A stretch of 64,000 bases of DNA from Polaromonas sp. A23. Lineage in GTDB: Bacteria; Pseudomonadota; Gammaproteobacteria; Burkholderiales; Burkholderiaceae_C. The notes under the pieces were generated by a model. That model did not search any database. It was not told where the DNA came from and worked only from the letters and a program-made list of their open reading frames with translations. The stretch is from positions 248,001 through 312,000 of the forward strand of contig NZ_MUNO01000026.1 of the NCBI RefSeq assembly GCF_002001015.1, read 5' to 3'. A program made the translations under genes and the position numbers. This document shows positions 35,753 to 43,668 of the stretch, in pieces (the stretch's first letter is position 1; each line of letters starts with the position of its first letter).

Positions 35753-36906
35753 GCCGCTGGAAAACCACGGCCCTGACCCAAAGGCTGGGCCTGGCGGCGC
35801 CTATTGTGCAAGGCCCCTTCGGAGGCGGCCTCTCTTCCGTGGCGCTGACCGCGGCGGTCTGCGAAAGCGGTGGCCTGGGCTCGTTCGGGGTGCATCACCT
35901 GACAGGCGCGCAAATTGAAGAGACGGCGCAGGCCATACGCCTCAAAACAAAACGGCCTTTCGCATTGAACCTGTGGGTGCCGCATGAAAACAGCGAGGAC
36001 CCGCCACTCACAGACCCGCAGTTCGAGCAGCACCTGTCACTGCTCGCCCCCTACTTCAAGGAGCTCGGCGAACCGCTGCCGACCCGGCCCGAGCGTTTCA
36101 GCCCGCGCTACGAAGATCAGGTGGCAGGCTTGCTGGCGGCCCGACCCGCCGTGTTCAGTTTTGTTTTCGGCATTCCGTCGCCGGACATCCTGCGCCAATG
36201 CAAGGCGCTTGATATCGTGACTGTGGGCGCCGCCACAACGCCTGAAGAGGCGATGGCGCTCGACAGCGCCGGCGTCGACATGGTGGTGGCAACAGGCTTT
36301 GAGGCCGGCGGGCACCGCGTGTCTTTTCTGCGCCCGCCCGAAAACTCGCTCACCGGTACGCTCGCGTTAATCCCCCAAGTGGTCGATGCGATCAAGGCGC
36401 CGGTCATTGCCGCGGGCGGCATTGCGGACGGGCGCGGCATTGCAGCCGCCCTGGCGTTGGGCGCTCAGGGGGTGCAGATCGGCACGGCTTTCCTGGCCTG
36501 CGTCGAGTCATCGGCCAGCGACATCCACCGCCAAAAATTGTTCAGCCCTGACGCCAGATACACCGCCCTCACCCGCGCCTTCAGCGGGCGCCTGGCGCGC
36601 GGCATTGAAAACCGCTTCATGAACGAGCTGAAAGCACATGAGGGTGGTATTGCGCCCTACCCGGTCCAGAACTGGCTGACAGGCCAGCTGAAACCAGCGG
36701 CCATTGCCCAGGGCAGAACAGACTTGATGTCGCTCTGGTCCGGTCAGGCTGCACCGCTGCTCAGGCACCGGGACGCGCGCTCGCTGATGCAGGCGCTGCA
36801 GCAGCAAACCGACGACGCGCTCAGGCGGGTTGCCGGGTCAGTCTGCCCCTCAAATAGGACTTGTCTGATGACAACGCATGGCGATAGATTTACTGTAGAG
36901 GCCTAA
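35749..36906 (+). CDS. Nitronate monooxygenase-type flavin oxidoreductase
   Basis: The 385-residue TIM-barrel FMN enzyme is of the 2-nitropropane dioxygenase family. Recognisable parts are LAAPIVQGPFGGGLSSVALT (N-terminal flavin region), GVDMVVATGFEAGGHR (active-site His) and APVIAAGGIADGRGIAAALA (phosphate-binding loop). It should oxidise nitronates such as propionate-3-nitronate with oxygen. It overlaps the GST gene by ATGA, so it is co-translated. The family includes other FMN oxidoreductases, so the substrate is inferred. Confidence 0.9.
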   Translation: MSRWKTTALTQRLGLAAPIVQGPFGGGLSSVALTAAVCESGGLGSFGVHHLTGAQIEETAQAIRLKTKRPFALNLWVPHENSEDPPLTDPQFEQHLSLLAPYFKELGEPLPTRPERFSPRYEDQVAGLLAARPAVFSFVFGIPSPDILRQCKALDIVTVGAATTPEEAMALDSAGVDMVVATGFEAGGHRVSFLRPPENSLTGTLALIPQVVDAIKAPVIAAGGIADGRGIAAALALGAQGVQIGTAFLACVESSASDIHRQKLFSPDARYTALTRAFSGRLARGIENRFMNELKAHEGGIAPYPVQNWLTGQLKPAAIAQGRTDLMSLWSGQAAPLLRHRDARSLMQALQQQTDDALRRVAGSVCPSNRTCLMTTHGDRFTVEA

Positions 36907-36925
36907 CTGGGGGTGCCTCTATGGA

Positions 36926-36941
36926 GGTACCTGTAGGTACC
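36926..36941 (+). promoter_or_regulatory. Hairpin overlapping the ribosome-binding region of the phosphoribosyltransferase gene
   Basis: GGTACC-TGTA-GGTACC can pair as a 6-bp stem with a 4-base loop immediately before the ATG at 36943. It overlaps the GGAGG Shine-Dalgarno by two bases (36926-36927). It could limit translation if formed; this is inferred from the sequence alone. Confidence 0.45.
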
Positions 36942-36942
36942 C

Positions 36943-37620
36943 ATGAATCCCTATGCATCCGCACCCCTTTATGAAGACCGCCGCCAGGCCGGCCGTGTGC
37001 TGGCCGGCGCGCTGGCGCATTACCGTGGCCGCCCCCGCTTGCTGGTGCTGGCCCTGCCGCGTGGCGGCGTACCCGTCGCCTATGAAGTTGCCATGGCACT
37101 GCAAGCGCCGCTGGATATTTTTGTGGTGCGGAAGCTGGGATTTCCGGGCTACGAGGAATTTGCCATTGGAGCGATTGCCAGCGGCGGCGTGCGTGTGATG
37201 AATCCGTTGCCCGGCATGACGGTGCCACCCGACGCACTGGCAGACGTGGTGGCGCGGGAGCAAGCCGAACTGATACGGCGCGAGAAGCTTTACCGCGGCC
37301 CGCGTCCAGCGCCGGACTTGTGTGGCCGGACGGTAATCGTTGTGGATGACGGACTGGCTACCGGCGCCACCATGCGCGCGGCGCTACTGGCTGTACGCCA
37401 ACAGGCACCAGCGTGGCTGGCGGCGGCCGTTCCCGTGGGCGCTGCGGACAGCTGCGAAGCACTGCAGGACGCGGCTGACGAAGTGGTTTGCCCGGCCACG
37501 CCGGAACCGTTTGACGCCGTTGGCTTGTGGTACCGCCGGTTTCCGCAGACCAGCGACAACGAGGTGCAGACATTGTGCGAAGACGCACATGCAAGGGAAA
37601 AGAAGTTCCAGGCTTTCTAA
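36943..37620 (+). CDS. Phosphoribosyltransferase family protein
   Basis: The 225-residue type I PRTase fold is shown by LLVLALPRGGVPVAYEVAMA (N-terminal hood/core) and by the PRPP-binding loop TVIVVDDGLATGATMRAALL. It resembles the dual-function PRTases found next to stress genes rather than a named purine enzyme, and the base substrate is unknown. The ATG at 36943 follows a hairpin that overlaps the Shine-Dalgarno. Its stop overlaps the dnaE2 stop from the other strand. Confidence 0.87.
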   Translation: MNPYASAPLYEDRRQAGRVLAGALAHYRGRPRLLVLALPRGGVPVAYEVAMALQAPLDIFVVRKLGFPGYEEFAIGAIASGGVRVMNPLPGMTVPPDALADVVAREQAELIRREKLYRGPRPAPDLCGRTVIVVDDGLATGATMRAALLAVRQQAPAWLAAAVPVGAADSCEALQDAADEVVCPATPEPFDAVGLWYRRFPQTSDNEVQTLCEDAHAREKKFQAF

Positions 37621-40600
37621 TGGAAATCACGGCTGGAAGTACCCAGCCGCCCAAGCAGCGGCGTCAGGTCTTCAAGCCGGTGCGCCACCAGGTTGCGCAC
37701 GGCGCCATACCCTTCCAGGGTGCCACTTTCTTCGCTGCGCTGCCACACGCCGTACACCGCCAGCAGCCGCGCATGCACCACCTCGCTGCGCTGGTTTTCG
37801 CGCAGCGACTTCCACACGATCACATTGACCGGGCCAGTCTCGTCTTCCAGCGTGATGAAGATGGTGCCCTTGGCGGTTTGCGGCTGCTGGCGCACGGTGA
37901 CAATGCCGCAAGCCGCAACCTCTCGCCCGTTGGGCAGGGCATTCAGTTCACCGGCGCTCAGCAACCCTCGCCTGGCCAGCCGCGGCCGCAGCAGGGCCAC
38001 GGGATGGCGCCGCAACGTGAGGCCGGTGGCCCGGTAGTCGAACAGGATGTTTTCGCCTTCAGGTGTTTCGGGCAACTGCAAGGCGGTCTCGTGTGTAGGC
38101 ACGGCCTTGAGCAGTTCGGGCGCCGGCTTGATGGCCGAGGCTTCCCACACCTGCTGGCGCCGGTGGCCGGCCAGCGGCCGCAAGGCGTCGGCGGCCGCCA
38201 GCGCATTGATCTCCAGCGTGCCCAGCCGGGCGCGCGAGACCAGGTCTTCGGTGGATGTAAAAGGCGCTTGCGCACGCGCGGCCATCACACGCAGAGCCGC
38301 GGCTTCGGGCAAGCCTCCCACCAGACGTAAACCCAGGCGGACGGCGGGCTGGTTTTTCCTCCGTTCGGGCGCCAGGCAAACGGTTGGCTCCTCCAGCGTG
38401 CAATCCCATTCACTGGCAGTCACGTCCACGGCGCGCACCTCCACACCATGCTTGCGCGCGTCCTGCACCAGTTGCGAGGGCGTGTAAAAACCCATGGGCT
38501 GCGAGTTGACCATGGACGCCAGGAAACAGGCCGGCTCATGGCATTTGAGCCAGCTGCTCACATACACCAGCTTGGCGAAACTGGCGGCGTGACTCTCGGG
38601 GAAACCGTAATCGCCAAAGCCCAGGATCTGCTTGAAGATGCGCTCCGAAAACTCGGTGCTGTACCTGTTTTTCACCATGGCGTTGACCAGCCGGCCATGG
38701 AAACGCTCGACCCCGCCCTTGCGCTTCCACGCCGCCATGGAACGGCGCAGATCGTCGGCCTCCCCCGGCGTGAAGTCGGCGGCAATCATGGCGATCTGCA
38801 TCACCTGCTCCTGGAAGATCGGTATGCCGAGCGTGCGCTCCAGCGCGGGGTTGAGCGCCGGGTATTCAGGCTTGATCTCTCCGCCCTTCCGGAGGTGCTC
38901 CCTGTTTTTCAGGTAGGGATGCACCATGCCGCCCTGGATGGGCCCGGGCCGCACGATGGCCACTTCCACCACCAGGTCGTAATAGCCGCGCGGCTGCAGG
39001 CGCGGCAGCATGGACATCTGCGCGCGGCTTTCGATCTGGAACACGCCCACGGTGTCGGCCGCACAGATCATGTCGTAGGTCGGTTTGTCGTCCGGCGCAA
39101 TGGTGTGCATTTCAAGAGCGCTGCAGCGTGTGCGGTTCACCATGTCCAGGCAGCGCCTGATGGCCGACAACATGCCCAGCGCCAGCACGTCCACCTTGAG
39201 CAGGCCCATGGCTTCCAGGTCGTTCTTTTCCCACTGGATGATGCGGCGGTCTTCCATGGAGGCCGGCTGGACCGGCACCAGCCGCGTGAGCTTGCCCTGC
39301 GTCAGCACAAAGCCGCCGACATGCTGGCTCAGGTGGCGCGGAAATCCGATCAGCTGCACGGCCAGGCCCAGCCACTGGGTGATGGCGCCGGCCTCGCTCT
39401 GCAGCCCGGCCTCTTCAATTTTCTGCTTCAGCGCATCGCTTCCATCAAACCAGAAATGCTCCCGCGCGAAACGTTCGACCAGTTCGGGCGCGATCCCCAG
39501 CGCCTTGCCGGCATCGCGTATCGCGCTGCGCGGCCGGTAGCTGATGACGGTGGCGGCAATGGCGGCACGGTCGTGGCCGTACTTGCCATAGATGTACTGG
39601 ATGACTTCCTCGCGCCGCTGGTGTTCGAAGTCCACGTCGATGTCGGGCGGTTCCCTGCGCTCGCGGCTGATGAAGCGCTCGAACAGCAGACTGCTTTCCT
39701 CGGGACTGACGGCCGTGACTTCCAGGCAATAACAGACCAGCGAATTGGCCGCGGAGCCGCGTCCCTGGCAGAGGATTTCCTGCTGCCGGGCAAACCGCAC
39801 GATGTCGTGCACCGTGATGAAATACATCTCGTAGCCCAGCTCTTCAATCAGGGCCAGCTCTTTCTCGACCTGTGCCTGGCGCTCAGGAAGCATTCCATCG
39901 GGGTAACGTCTTTTTGCACCCTCTGCCGTCAGGCGCCGCAGGCACTGCGCCGGCGTTTCAGCCGCGGGCACCATGTCTTCCTGTGGGTACCGGTACATGG
40001 CGCGGATCTCGTCCAGGCTGAAGCTGCAACGCGCCGCCACCTCGAGCGTGGCGCGCAGCAGCGCGGCCGGGTAAATGCTGCCAAGGCGCATGCGCGGGCG
40101 CAAATGTGCCTCGGCATTGGCCTGCAGGGCAAAGCCGCATTCATGCACGGTTTTCCCCTGCTGAATGGCCGTCATCACATCATGCAGCGGCTTGCGCGAG
40201 CGCACATGCATGAGCACGTTGCCGGCCGCCACCAGGCGAATGCCGGTACGCTCCGCCACGTCCTGCAGCTGCTGCAGGCGCAGCGCGTCGTCCAGACCCT
40301 GCAGCAGCTCGACTGCCAGCCAGGAATTTATGCCAAAAAGGCCTGTAGCCCAGGCGGCGTGTGCGCCAAGCGCTTCTGTATCGATAGCGCCCGGCAGGGG
40401 CGCGAGCAAGACCTCGCAATCGGCCAGCAGCGCAAAATCGCTCTCGACCATAGCCACGCGGTAGCTGCCTTTGTCGATGACGTCGCCGGCCTGCCTGGCC
40501 GCGGTGATGAATTCGCACAGGTTGCCCCAGCCCGCCGCGTTGTGCGGCAACACGACCAGGCGGAAAGGATGGCCGGCCTGCACCAGGAACTCGGCGCCCG

Positions 40601-40805
40601 GCAAGAGCTGGAACCCCAGTTCCTTGGCAACTTCATGCGCCCGCACCACACCGGCCACCGAACATTCGTCGGTAATGGCCAGCGCCCGGTAGCCGAGCCC
40701 TGAGGCGCGCGCTACCAGTTCCTCGGCATGCGAGGCGCCGCGCTGGAAGCTGAAGTTGCTCAGCGCATGCAGCTCGGCGTAGTCGGGAAGCGCGTAGGTG
40801 GACAT
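37617..40805 (-). CDS. dnaE2: Error-prone DNA polymerase DnaE2
   Basis: The 1062-residue C-family polymerase is the catalytic member of the ImuA-ImuB-DnaE2 translesion system. It starts with a PHP domain (YAELHALSNFSFQRGASHAE, then LAITDECSVAGVVRAHEVAK). The polymerase core has acidic residues in PPDIDVDFEHQRREEV. The ATG at 40805 (MSTYALPDYAELHA) is used; an alternative start at 41000 lies within imuB and is not supported. Near residues 140-160 a dispersed repeat copy encodes ALGAHAAWATGLFGINSW. It starts 22 bases after the imuB stop and should be SOS-induced via the LexA box upstream of imuA. Confidence 0.95.
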   Translation of the reverse strand: MSTYALPDYAELHALSNFSFQRGASHAEELVARASGLGYRALAITDECSVAGVVRAHEVAKELGFQLLPGAEFLVQAGHPFRLVVLPHNAAGWGNLCEFITAARQAGDVIDKGSYRVAMVESDFALLADCEVLLAPLPGAIDTEALGAHAAWATGLFGINSWLAVELLQGLDDALRLQQLQDVAERTGIRLVAAGNVLMHVRSRKPLHDVMTAIQQGKTVHECGFALQANAEAHLRPRMRLGSIYPAALLRATLEVAARCSFSLDEIRAMYRYPQEDMVPAAETPAQCLRRLTAEGAKRRYPDGMLPERQAQVEKELALIEELGYEMYFITVHDIVRFARQQEILCQGRGSAANSLVCYCLEVTAVSPEESSLLFERFISRERREPPDIDVDFEHQRREEVIQYIYGKYGHDRAAIAATVISYRPRSAIRDAGKALGIAPELVERFAREHFWFDGSDALKQKIEEAGLQSEAGAITQWLGLAVQLIGFPRHLSQHVGGFVLTQGKLTRLVPVQPASMEDRRIIQWEKNDLEAMGLLKVDVLALGMLSAIRRCLDMVNRTRCSALEMHTIAPDDKPTYDMICAADTVGVFQIESRAQMSMLPRLQPRGYYDLVVEVAIVRPGPIQGGMVHPYLKNREHLRKGGEIKPEYPALNPALERTLGIPIFQEQVMQIAMIAADFTPGEADDLRRSMAAWKRKGGVERFHGRLVNAMVKNRYSTEFSERIFKQILGFGDYGFPESHAASFAKLVYVSSWLKCHEPACFLASMVNSQPMGFYTPSQLVQDARKHGVEVRAVDVTASEWDCTLEEPTVCLAPERRKNQPAVRLGLRLVGGLPEAAALRVMAARAQAPFTSTEDLVSRARLGTLEINALAAADALRPLAGHRRQQVWEASAIKPAPELLKAVPTHETALQLPETPEGENILFDYRATGLTLRRHPVALLRPRLARRGLLSAGELNALPNGREVAACGIVTVRQQPQTAKGTIFITLEDETGPVNVIVWKSLRENQRSEVVHARLLAVYGVWQRSEESGTLEGYGAVRNLVAHRLEDLTPLLGRLGTSSRDFH
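40328..40392. repeat. Dispersed family repeat, copy 7 (in frame inside dnaE2)
   Basis: TATGCCAAAAAGGCCTGTAG is followed by CCCAGGCGGCG, AAGCGCTTCTG and TATCGATAGC. It lies in the dnaE2 PHP region, where it adds an Ala-rich stretch. Confidence 0.5.
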
Positions 40806-40827
40806 GAATGGAATGCGGCGTGCCGGC

Positions 40828-42261
40828 TCAGGCAAAAAAACCATGCAGGTACCAGGCGCGCTGCTGGGCCGACTGTGGCGCGGCCACCAGGCGCTCGCTG
40901 TAAATCCACAGCAGGTCGCCCTGCCGGCTGCGGTAGACAAAGTAGTCGCGCAGGGCCCAGGGCTTGTCGCACACCCCCGCGCTGCGGGCGGCGTCGCCAT
41001 CGGCCCGCAGCCATTCGGCGGCCTCCAGCCGCTGCGGCCCGACGAGCCGCACCAGCTTGCCCTGCCACACAGGGCTGTTGCCGGAGGTCGCCAGCCGCAG
41101 CGGTTCGGGCAGCAGCCAGGTGGGGTACAGCGCTTCGGTGCAGGTTTCGCCTGCCGCCTGATGTTTCAAGCCTTTTTGGTCTTTTGCCCTTATAGCGCGG
41201 GCACCACCAGCTATGGATTGAATAGCACTCCTCGCATTCACCCAGCGCTGCATCTGCTCGGGTCGGTGGTCCGCGGCGGGCTGCCAGGCCTGCACTTGCG
41301 CATCGCCCAGGCGCGCGCTCAAACGCTCGATCAGCTCGACCGCGCTGTCGCCCTGCCGGCGTTCTTCCATTAGCAGGCTGCCGGTGGCTGCCGCAGCGTC
41401 CGCCAGTTTTTCGGTGACGAGTGAATACAGGCTCAGGCTGTGCACGGGTGCCGGCAGTTTTTGCTGCGCCAGGTGTTCGGCCACCAGGCGCGTGACATGG
41501 CGCAGGTCCTGCGCGGGCTGGGCCGTGCGCACCTCCATCTCGCCGGTGGGCGGAACATCGCGGCGCCGGTCCAGGTGCCAGACCAGTTTGAGCGCGCATA
41601 TCCCGCTCTGCCGGCCCAGCAGCCAGGCCTGCAGGTGTGCCAGCAGCCGCCCGGCCCCGGCCATCAGCGCCGGGCCGTGCGTGACCAGCGCGTTGAGCTC
41701 GAGCTTTTCTTCAAAGTGTTCGGGCAGCACCAGCCAGTCGTAGCTGTCGGGCACGCTGCCGCGCGCGCGATCCAGCGCCTCCAGCAGCTCCGCACCGAAG
41801 CGCCGGGCCACGCCATCGCGCGGCAGCCGCAACACGTCGTCCCAGTTGCGGCAGCCGATACGCTCGAGCACGCCCAGGTGCGAGCGCGCCGCGCTCAGGG
41901 TGTCCATGGGCAGGGCCGCCACCCGTGTGCGGGCCTGCCCCGGCTGGCTGGCGGCATGGCGCAAACGTCCCAGCGCTATCAAAGAAGTAGCACCTTGCGC
42001 CCGCTCTATAAGGGCCAGCGCCCGATTTGATTCAAAAAATAGCGTGATCCGCTGTTCCAGCAGCTGCATCAACCGGGCCAGGCCGCCAAACAGGCGCAGG
42101 CTGCCCGTCACATCTACCAGCACGGCTTCGTCCACCTGCGCCACCTGCGGCGACAGGCCCAGCGCAATGCTGGCCACGGCCTGCTGCACCGTAGCTTCAT
42201 CCCACACGGCCTGGCCGGGCTCAGTGGTGATCGAGGTGTGCAATGCGATCCAGCAGCGCAT
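40828..42261 (-). CDS. imuB: Y-family polymerase-like accessory protein ImuB
   Basis: ImuB is a catalytically inactive Y-family relative that links ImuA and DnaE2 to the beta clamp. I start it at 42261 (MRCWIALHTSITTEPGQA), giving 477 residues. The body includes VDEAVLVDVTGSLRLFGGLA and VLERIGCRNWDDVLRLPRDG. The N-terminal polymerase half is short, which I recall as common in Comamonadaceae ImuB. An upstream in-frame start at 42444 lies in imuA and is unlikely. Two dispersed-repeat copies lie inside, at 41172-41230 and 41975-42047. The start overlaps the imuA 3' end by about 40 bases. Confidence 0.9.
   Translation of the reverse strand: MRCWIALHTSITTEPGQAVWDEATVQQAVASIALGLSPQVAQVDEAVLVDVTGSLRLFGGLARLMQLLEQRITLFFESNRALALIERAQGATSLIALGRLRHAASQPGQARTRVAALPMDTLSAARSHLGVLERIGCRNWDDVLRLPRDGVARRFGAELLEALDRARGSVPDSYDWLVLPEHFEEKLELNALVTHGPALMAGAGRLLAHLQAWLLGRQSGICALKLVWHLDRRRDVPPTGEMEVRTAQPAQDLRHVTRLVAEHLAQQKLPAPVHSLSLYSLVTEKLADAAAATGSLLMEERRQGDSAVELIERLSARLGDAQVQAWQPAADHRPEQMQRWVNARSAIQSIAGGARAIRAKDQKGLKHQAAGETCTEALYPTWLLPEPLRLATSGNSPVWQGKLVRLVGPQRLEAAEWLRADGDAARSAGVCDKPWALRDYFVYRSRQGDLLWIYSERLVAAPQSAQQRAWYLHGFFA
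41172..41230. repeat. Dispersed family repeat, copy 8 (in frame inside imuB)
   Basis: CTTTTTGGTCTTTTGCCCTT is followed by ATAGCGCGGGC, CAGCTATGGATT and ATAGCAC. It encodes the segment containing AIQSIAGGARAIRAKDQKGL. Confidence 0.65.
41975..42047. repeat. Dispersed family repeat, copy 9 (in frame inside imuB)
   Basis: GCTATCAAAGAAGTAGCACC is followed by TTGCGCCCGC, TCTATAAGGGCC and a second motif GCGCCCGATTTGA...AATAGC. It is the longest and best preserved of the coding copies. Confidence 0.65.
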
Positions 42262-43069
42262 GGATGGGGCTTTGCGGTGAGGTGACGGGAAGCGACACCA
42301 GCGAAGGCAGCAGCATGGGCGCGGCCTCTTCGCGCTGGCGGCGCACGCGCTCGCGACTGGCAGCCAGCAGCGCCGACAGGCGTGCCGGCCGCGTGGCCAG
42401 CAGCAGCGGCGCGGCCAGCGGCGGGCCGCGCCGCTTGAGCACATGCACCTGCAGGTTGCCCTGTTCGCTCACCACCCCTTCGAGCAGCAGGCGCAGCGGC
42501 GCAGGGGAAGACTCAAGCTGTGCGCGCAGCGGCCGGAACACAAACAACAGCTTGTTGTGCGCATGCGCGGCAATCTGCAGGCGGCGCAAATGCGCACTGC
42601 GGGCATCGGGCAGCCAGGCCAGCACGGCAGCCACGTCGGCGCACTGCAGGGCTTCGCGTGTGGCCCACAGCAGCGTTGGCCCCTGGCTGCGCACACACAG
42701 GATGCGCGGCATGTCGAGCCGGCGTGCACCCAGCGCCGGCCCGAACGGCAACCAGGGCGCACCCACCAGCACCATGAGCTGCGCCGGCGCCGCCGCCTGC
42801 ACGGTGGCCAGCGCCGGCGCCAGCAACCCCCATTCATGCAGGCCGGCTTGCGGCTGCAGCATCTCCACCAGCGCGCCCTGCGGCCAGCCGCTGCCGGGCA
42901 AAATCTGGTTGAGCGCCGCATAACCCGTGTCCACCGTTGTCAGGCTCGCGCTGCCCAGCTCGCCGGCGCGCCAGACATCTGCGTGGAGCATCATTCCAGG
43001 TGGCAAGGCGCTCGCAGTGGCGCACCGGGGAGAAGCCAGAGTGAATGAAGCAGGAGAAAACGCGGGCAT
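42221..43069 (-). CDS. imuA: SOS mutagenesis protein ImuA
   Basis: ImuA is a RecA-like accessory protein of the ImuA-ImuB-DnaE2 mutasome. The ATG at 43069 (MPAFSPASFTLASP) gives 282 residues. The TGYAALNQILPGSGWPQGAL stretch matches the family, and LLFVFRPLRAQLESSPAPLR is typical of ImuA C-terminal parts. A LexA box ends at 43104, 35 bases upstream of the start codon. Its 3' end overlaps imuB, giving the operon imuA-imuB-dnaE2. Confidence 0.92.
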   Translation of the reverse strand: MPAFSPASFTLASPRCATASALPPGMMLHADVWRAGELGSASLTTVDTGYAALNQILPGSGWPQGALVEMLQPQAGLHEWGLLAPALATVQAAAPAQLMVLVGAPWLPFGPALGARRLDMPRILCVRSQGPTLLWATREALQCADVAAVLAWLPDARSAHLRRLQIAAHAHNKLLFVFRPLRAQLESSPAPLRLLLEGVVSEQGNLQVHVLKRRGPPLAAPLLLATRPARLSALLAASRERVRRQREEAAPMLLPSLVSLPVTSPQSPIHALLDRIAHLDHH

Positions 43070-43088
43070 GGAAAAAAGCGATAAAATA

Positions 43089-43104
43089 CTGTTTATATGT
43101 ACAG
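43089..43104 (-). promoter_or_regulatory. LexA (SOS) box upstream of imuA
   Basis: CTGTTTATATGTACAG fits the E. coli-type SOS consensus CTG-N10-CAG exactly and is AT-rich in the centre. It lies 20 bases upstream of the imuA start and 55 bases before the divergent lipoprotein start. Confidence 0.9.
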
Positions 43105-43158
43105 TATTACACCTTTTCAGACTAGAGTGGAGAATCAATCTCTTTGGAATTGCACACC

Positions 43159-43575
43159 ATGAAAACCGCCCTCCGGCGGGCTGGCAGCGTTGCTGTCCTG
43201 TTGCTGGCTGCGGCTTGCTCCAGAGAACCTGAAACGGTTGCCGTGGCCAACGCGCCCACAGCGCAGTCGCCCAGCGTGAAGCCGGGTTTCGTCAACAAGG
43301 TGTGGGAAGTCAGCCTGTCCACGGGAGTTTCCCCCGGCACGCTGTACGCGTTTTTGTCTGACGGCACGCTGGTGATCACCTCGCCCAACAGCAAGGCAGC
43401 CTTCGGCGCGTGGACTTATACCAACGGCGCGCTCACGATGACGGAGGAGTCACAGGAGTACAAGGTCGACATCCTGAAACTGAGCCCTGAAGAACTCAGG
43501 CTCAAAAGTAACAACCCGGGCGGCAGCATTGAAATTTTGCTGGTGCCGGCACGGGTGGCACCGCTGCCGCCCTGA
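43159..43575 (+). CDS. Small lipoprotein, function unknown
   Basis: The 138-residue protein begins with a lipoprotein signal ending LLLAAACSREP (lipidated Cys20). The remainder has short beta-type segments: VWEVSLSTGVSPGTLYAFLS, then LTMTEESQEYKVDILKLSPE. No named domain is recognised. The ATG at 43159 is preferred over a TTG at 43144. It diverges from imuA, and the LexA box lies between the two, so it might share SOS control. That has not been shown. Confidence 0.7.
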   Translation: MKTALRRAGSVAVLLLAAACSREPETVAVANAPTAQSPSVKPGFVNKVWEVSLSTGVSPGTLYAFLSDGTLVITSPNSKAAFGAWTYTNGALTMTEESQEYKVDILKLSPEELRLKSNNPGGSIEILLVPARVAPLPP

Positions 43576-43668
43576 GCGCGGTGGGCGCCAAGAAGAATTC
43601 TTTCGGGGAAACTGACGGAGCCTTGACGGCTGCGGGCCCGCTCAACTTGTTTCTGCTGGCCGTGCCGA

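Noticed and set aside
38448..40703. A 751-codon plus-strand frame inside dnaE2
   Set aside because: It is antisense to a conserved polymerase and has no domain.
40806..41000. Extended N-terminus for DnaE2
   Set aside because: PHP-domain similarity starts at the ATG at 40805; the extension overlaps imuB and is Cys/Arg-rich shadow sequence.
42262..42444. Extended N-terminus for ImuB
   Set aside because: The extra residues are Cys/Arg-rich and antisense-like, lie within imuA, and lack ImuB similarity; MRCWIALH fits the family start.
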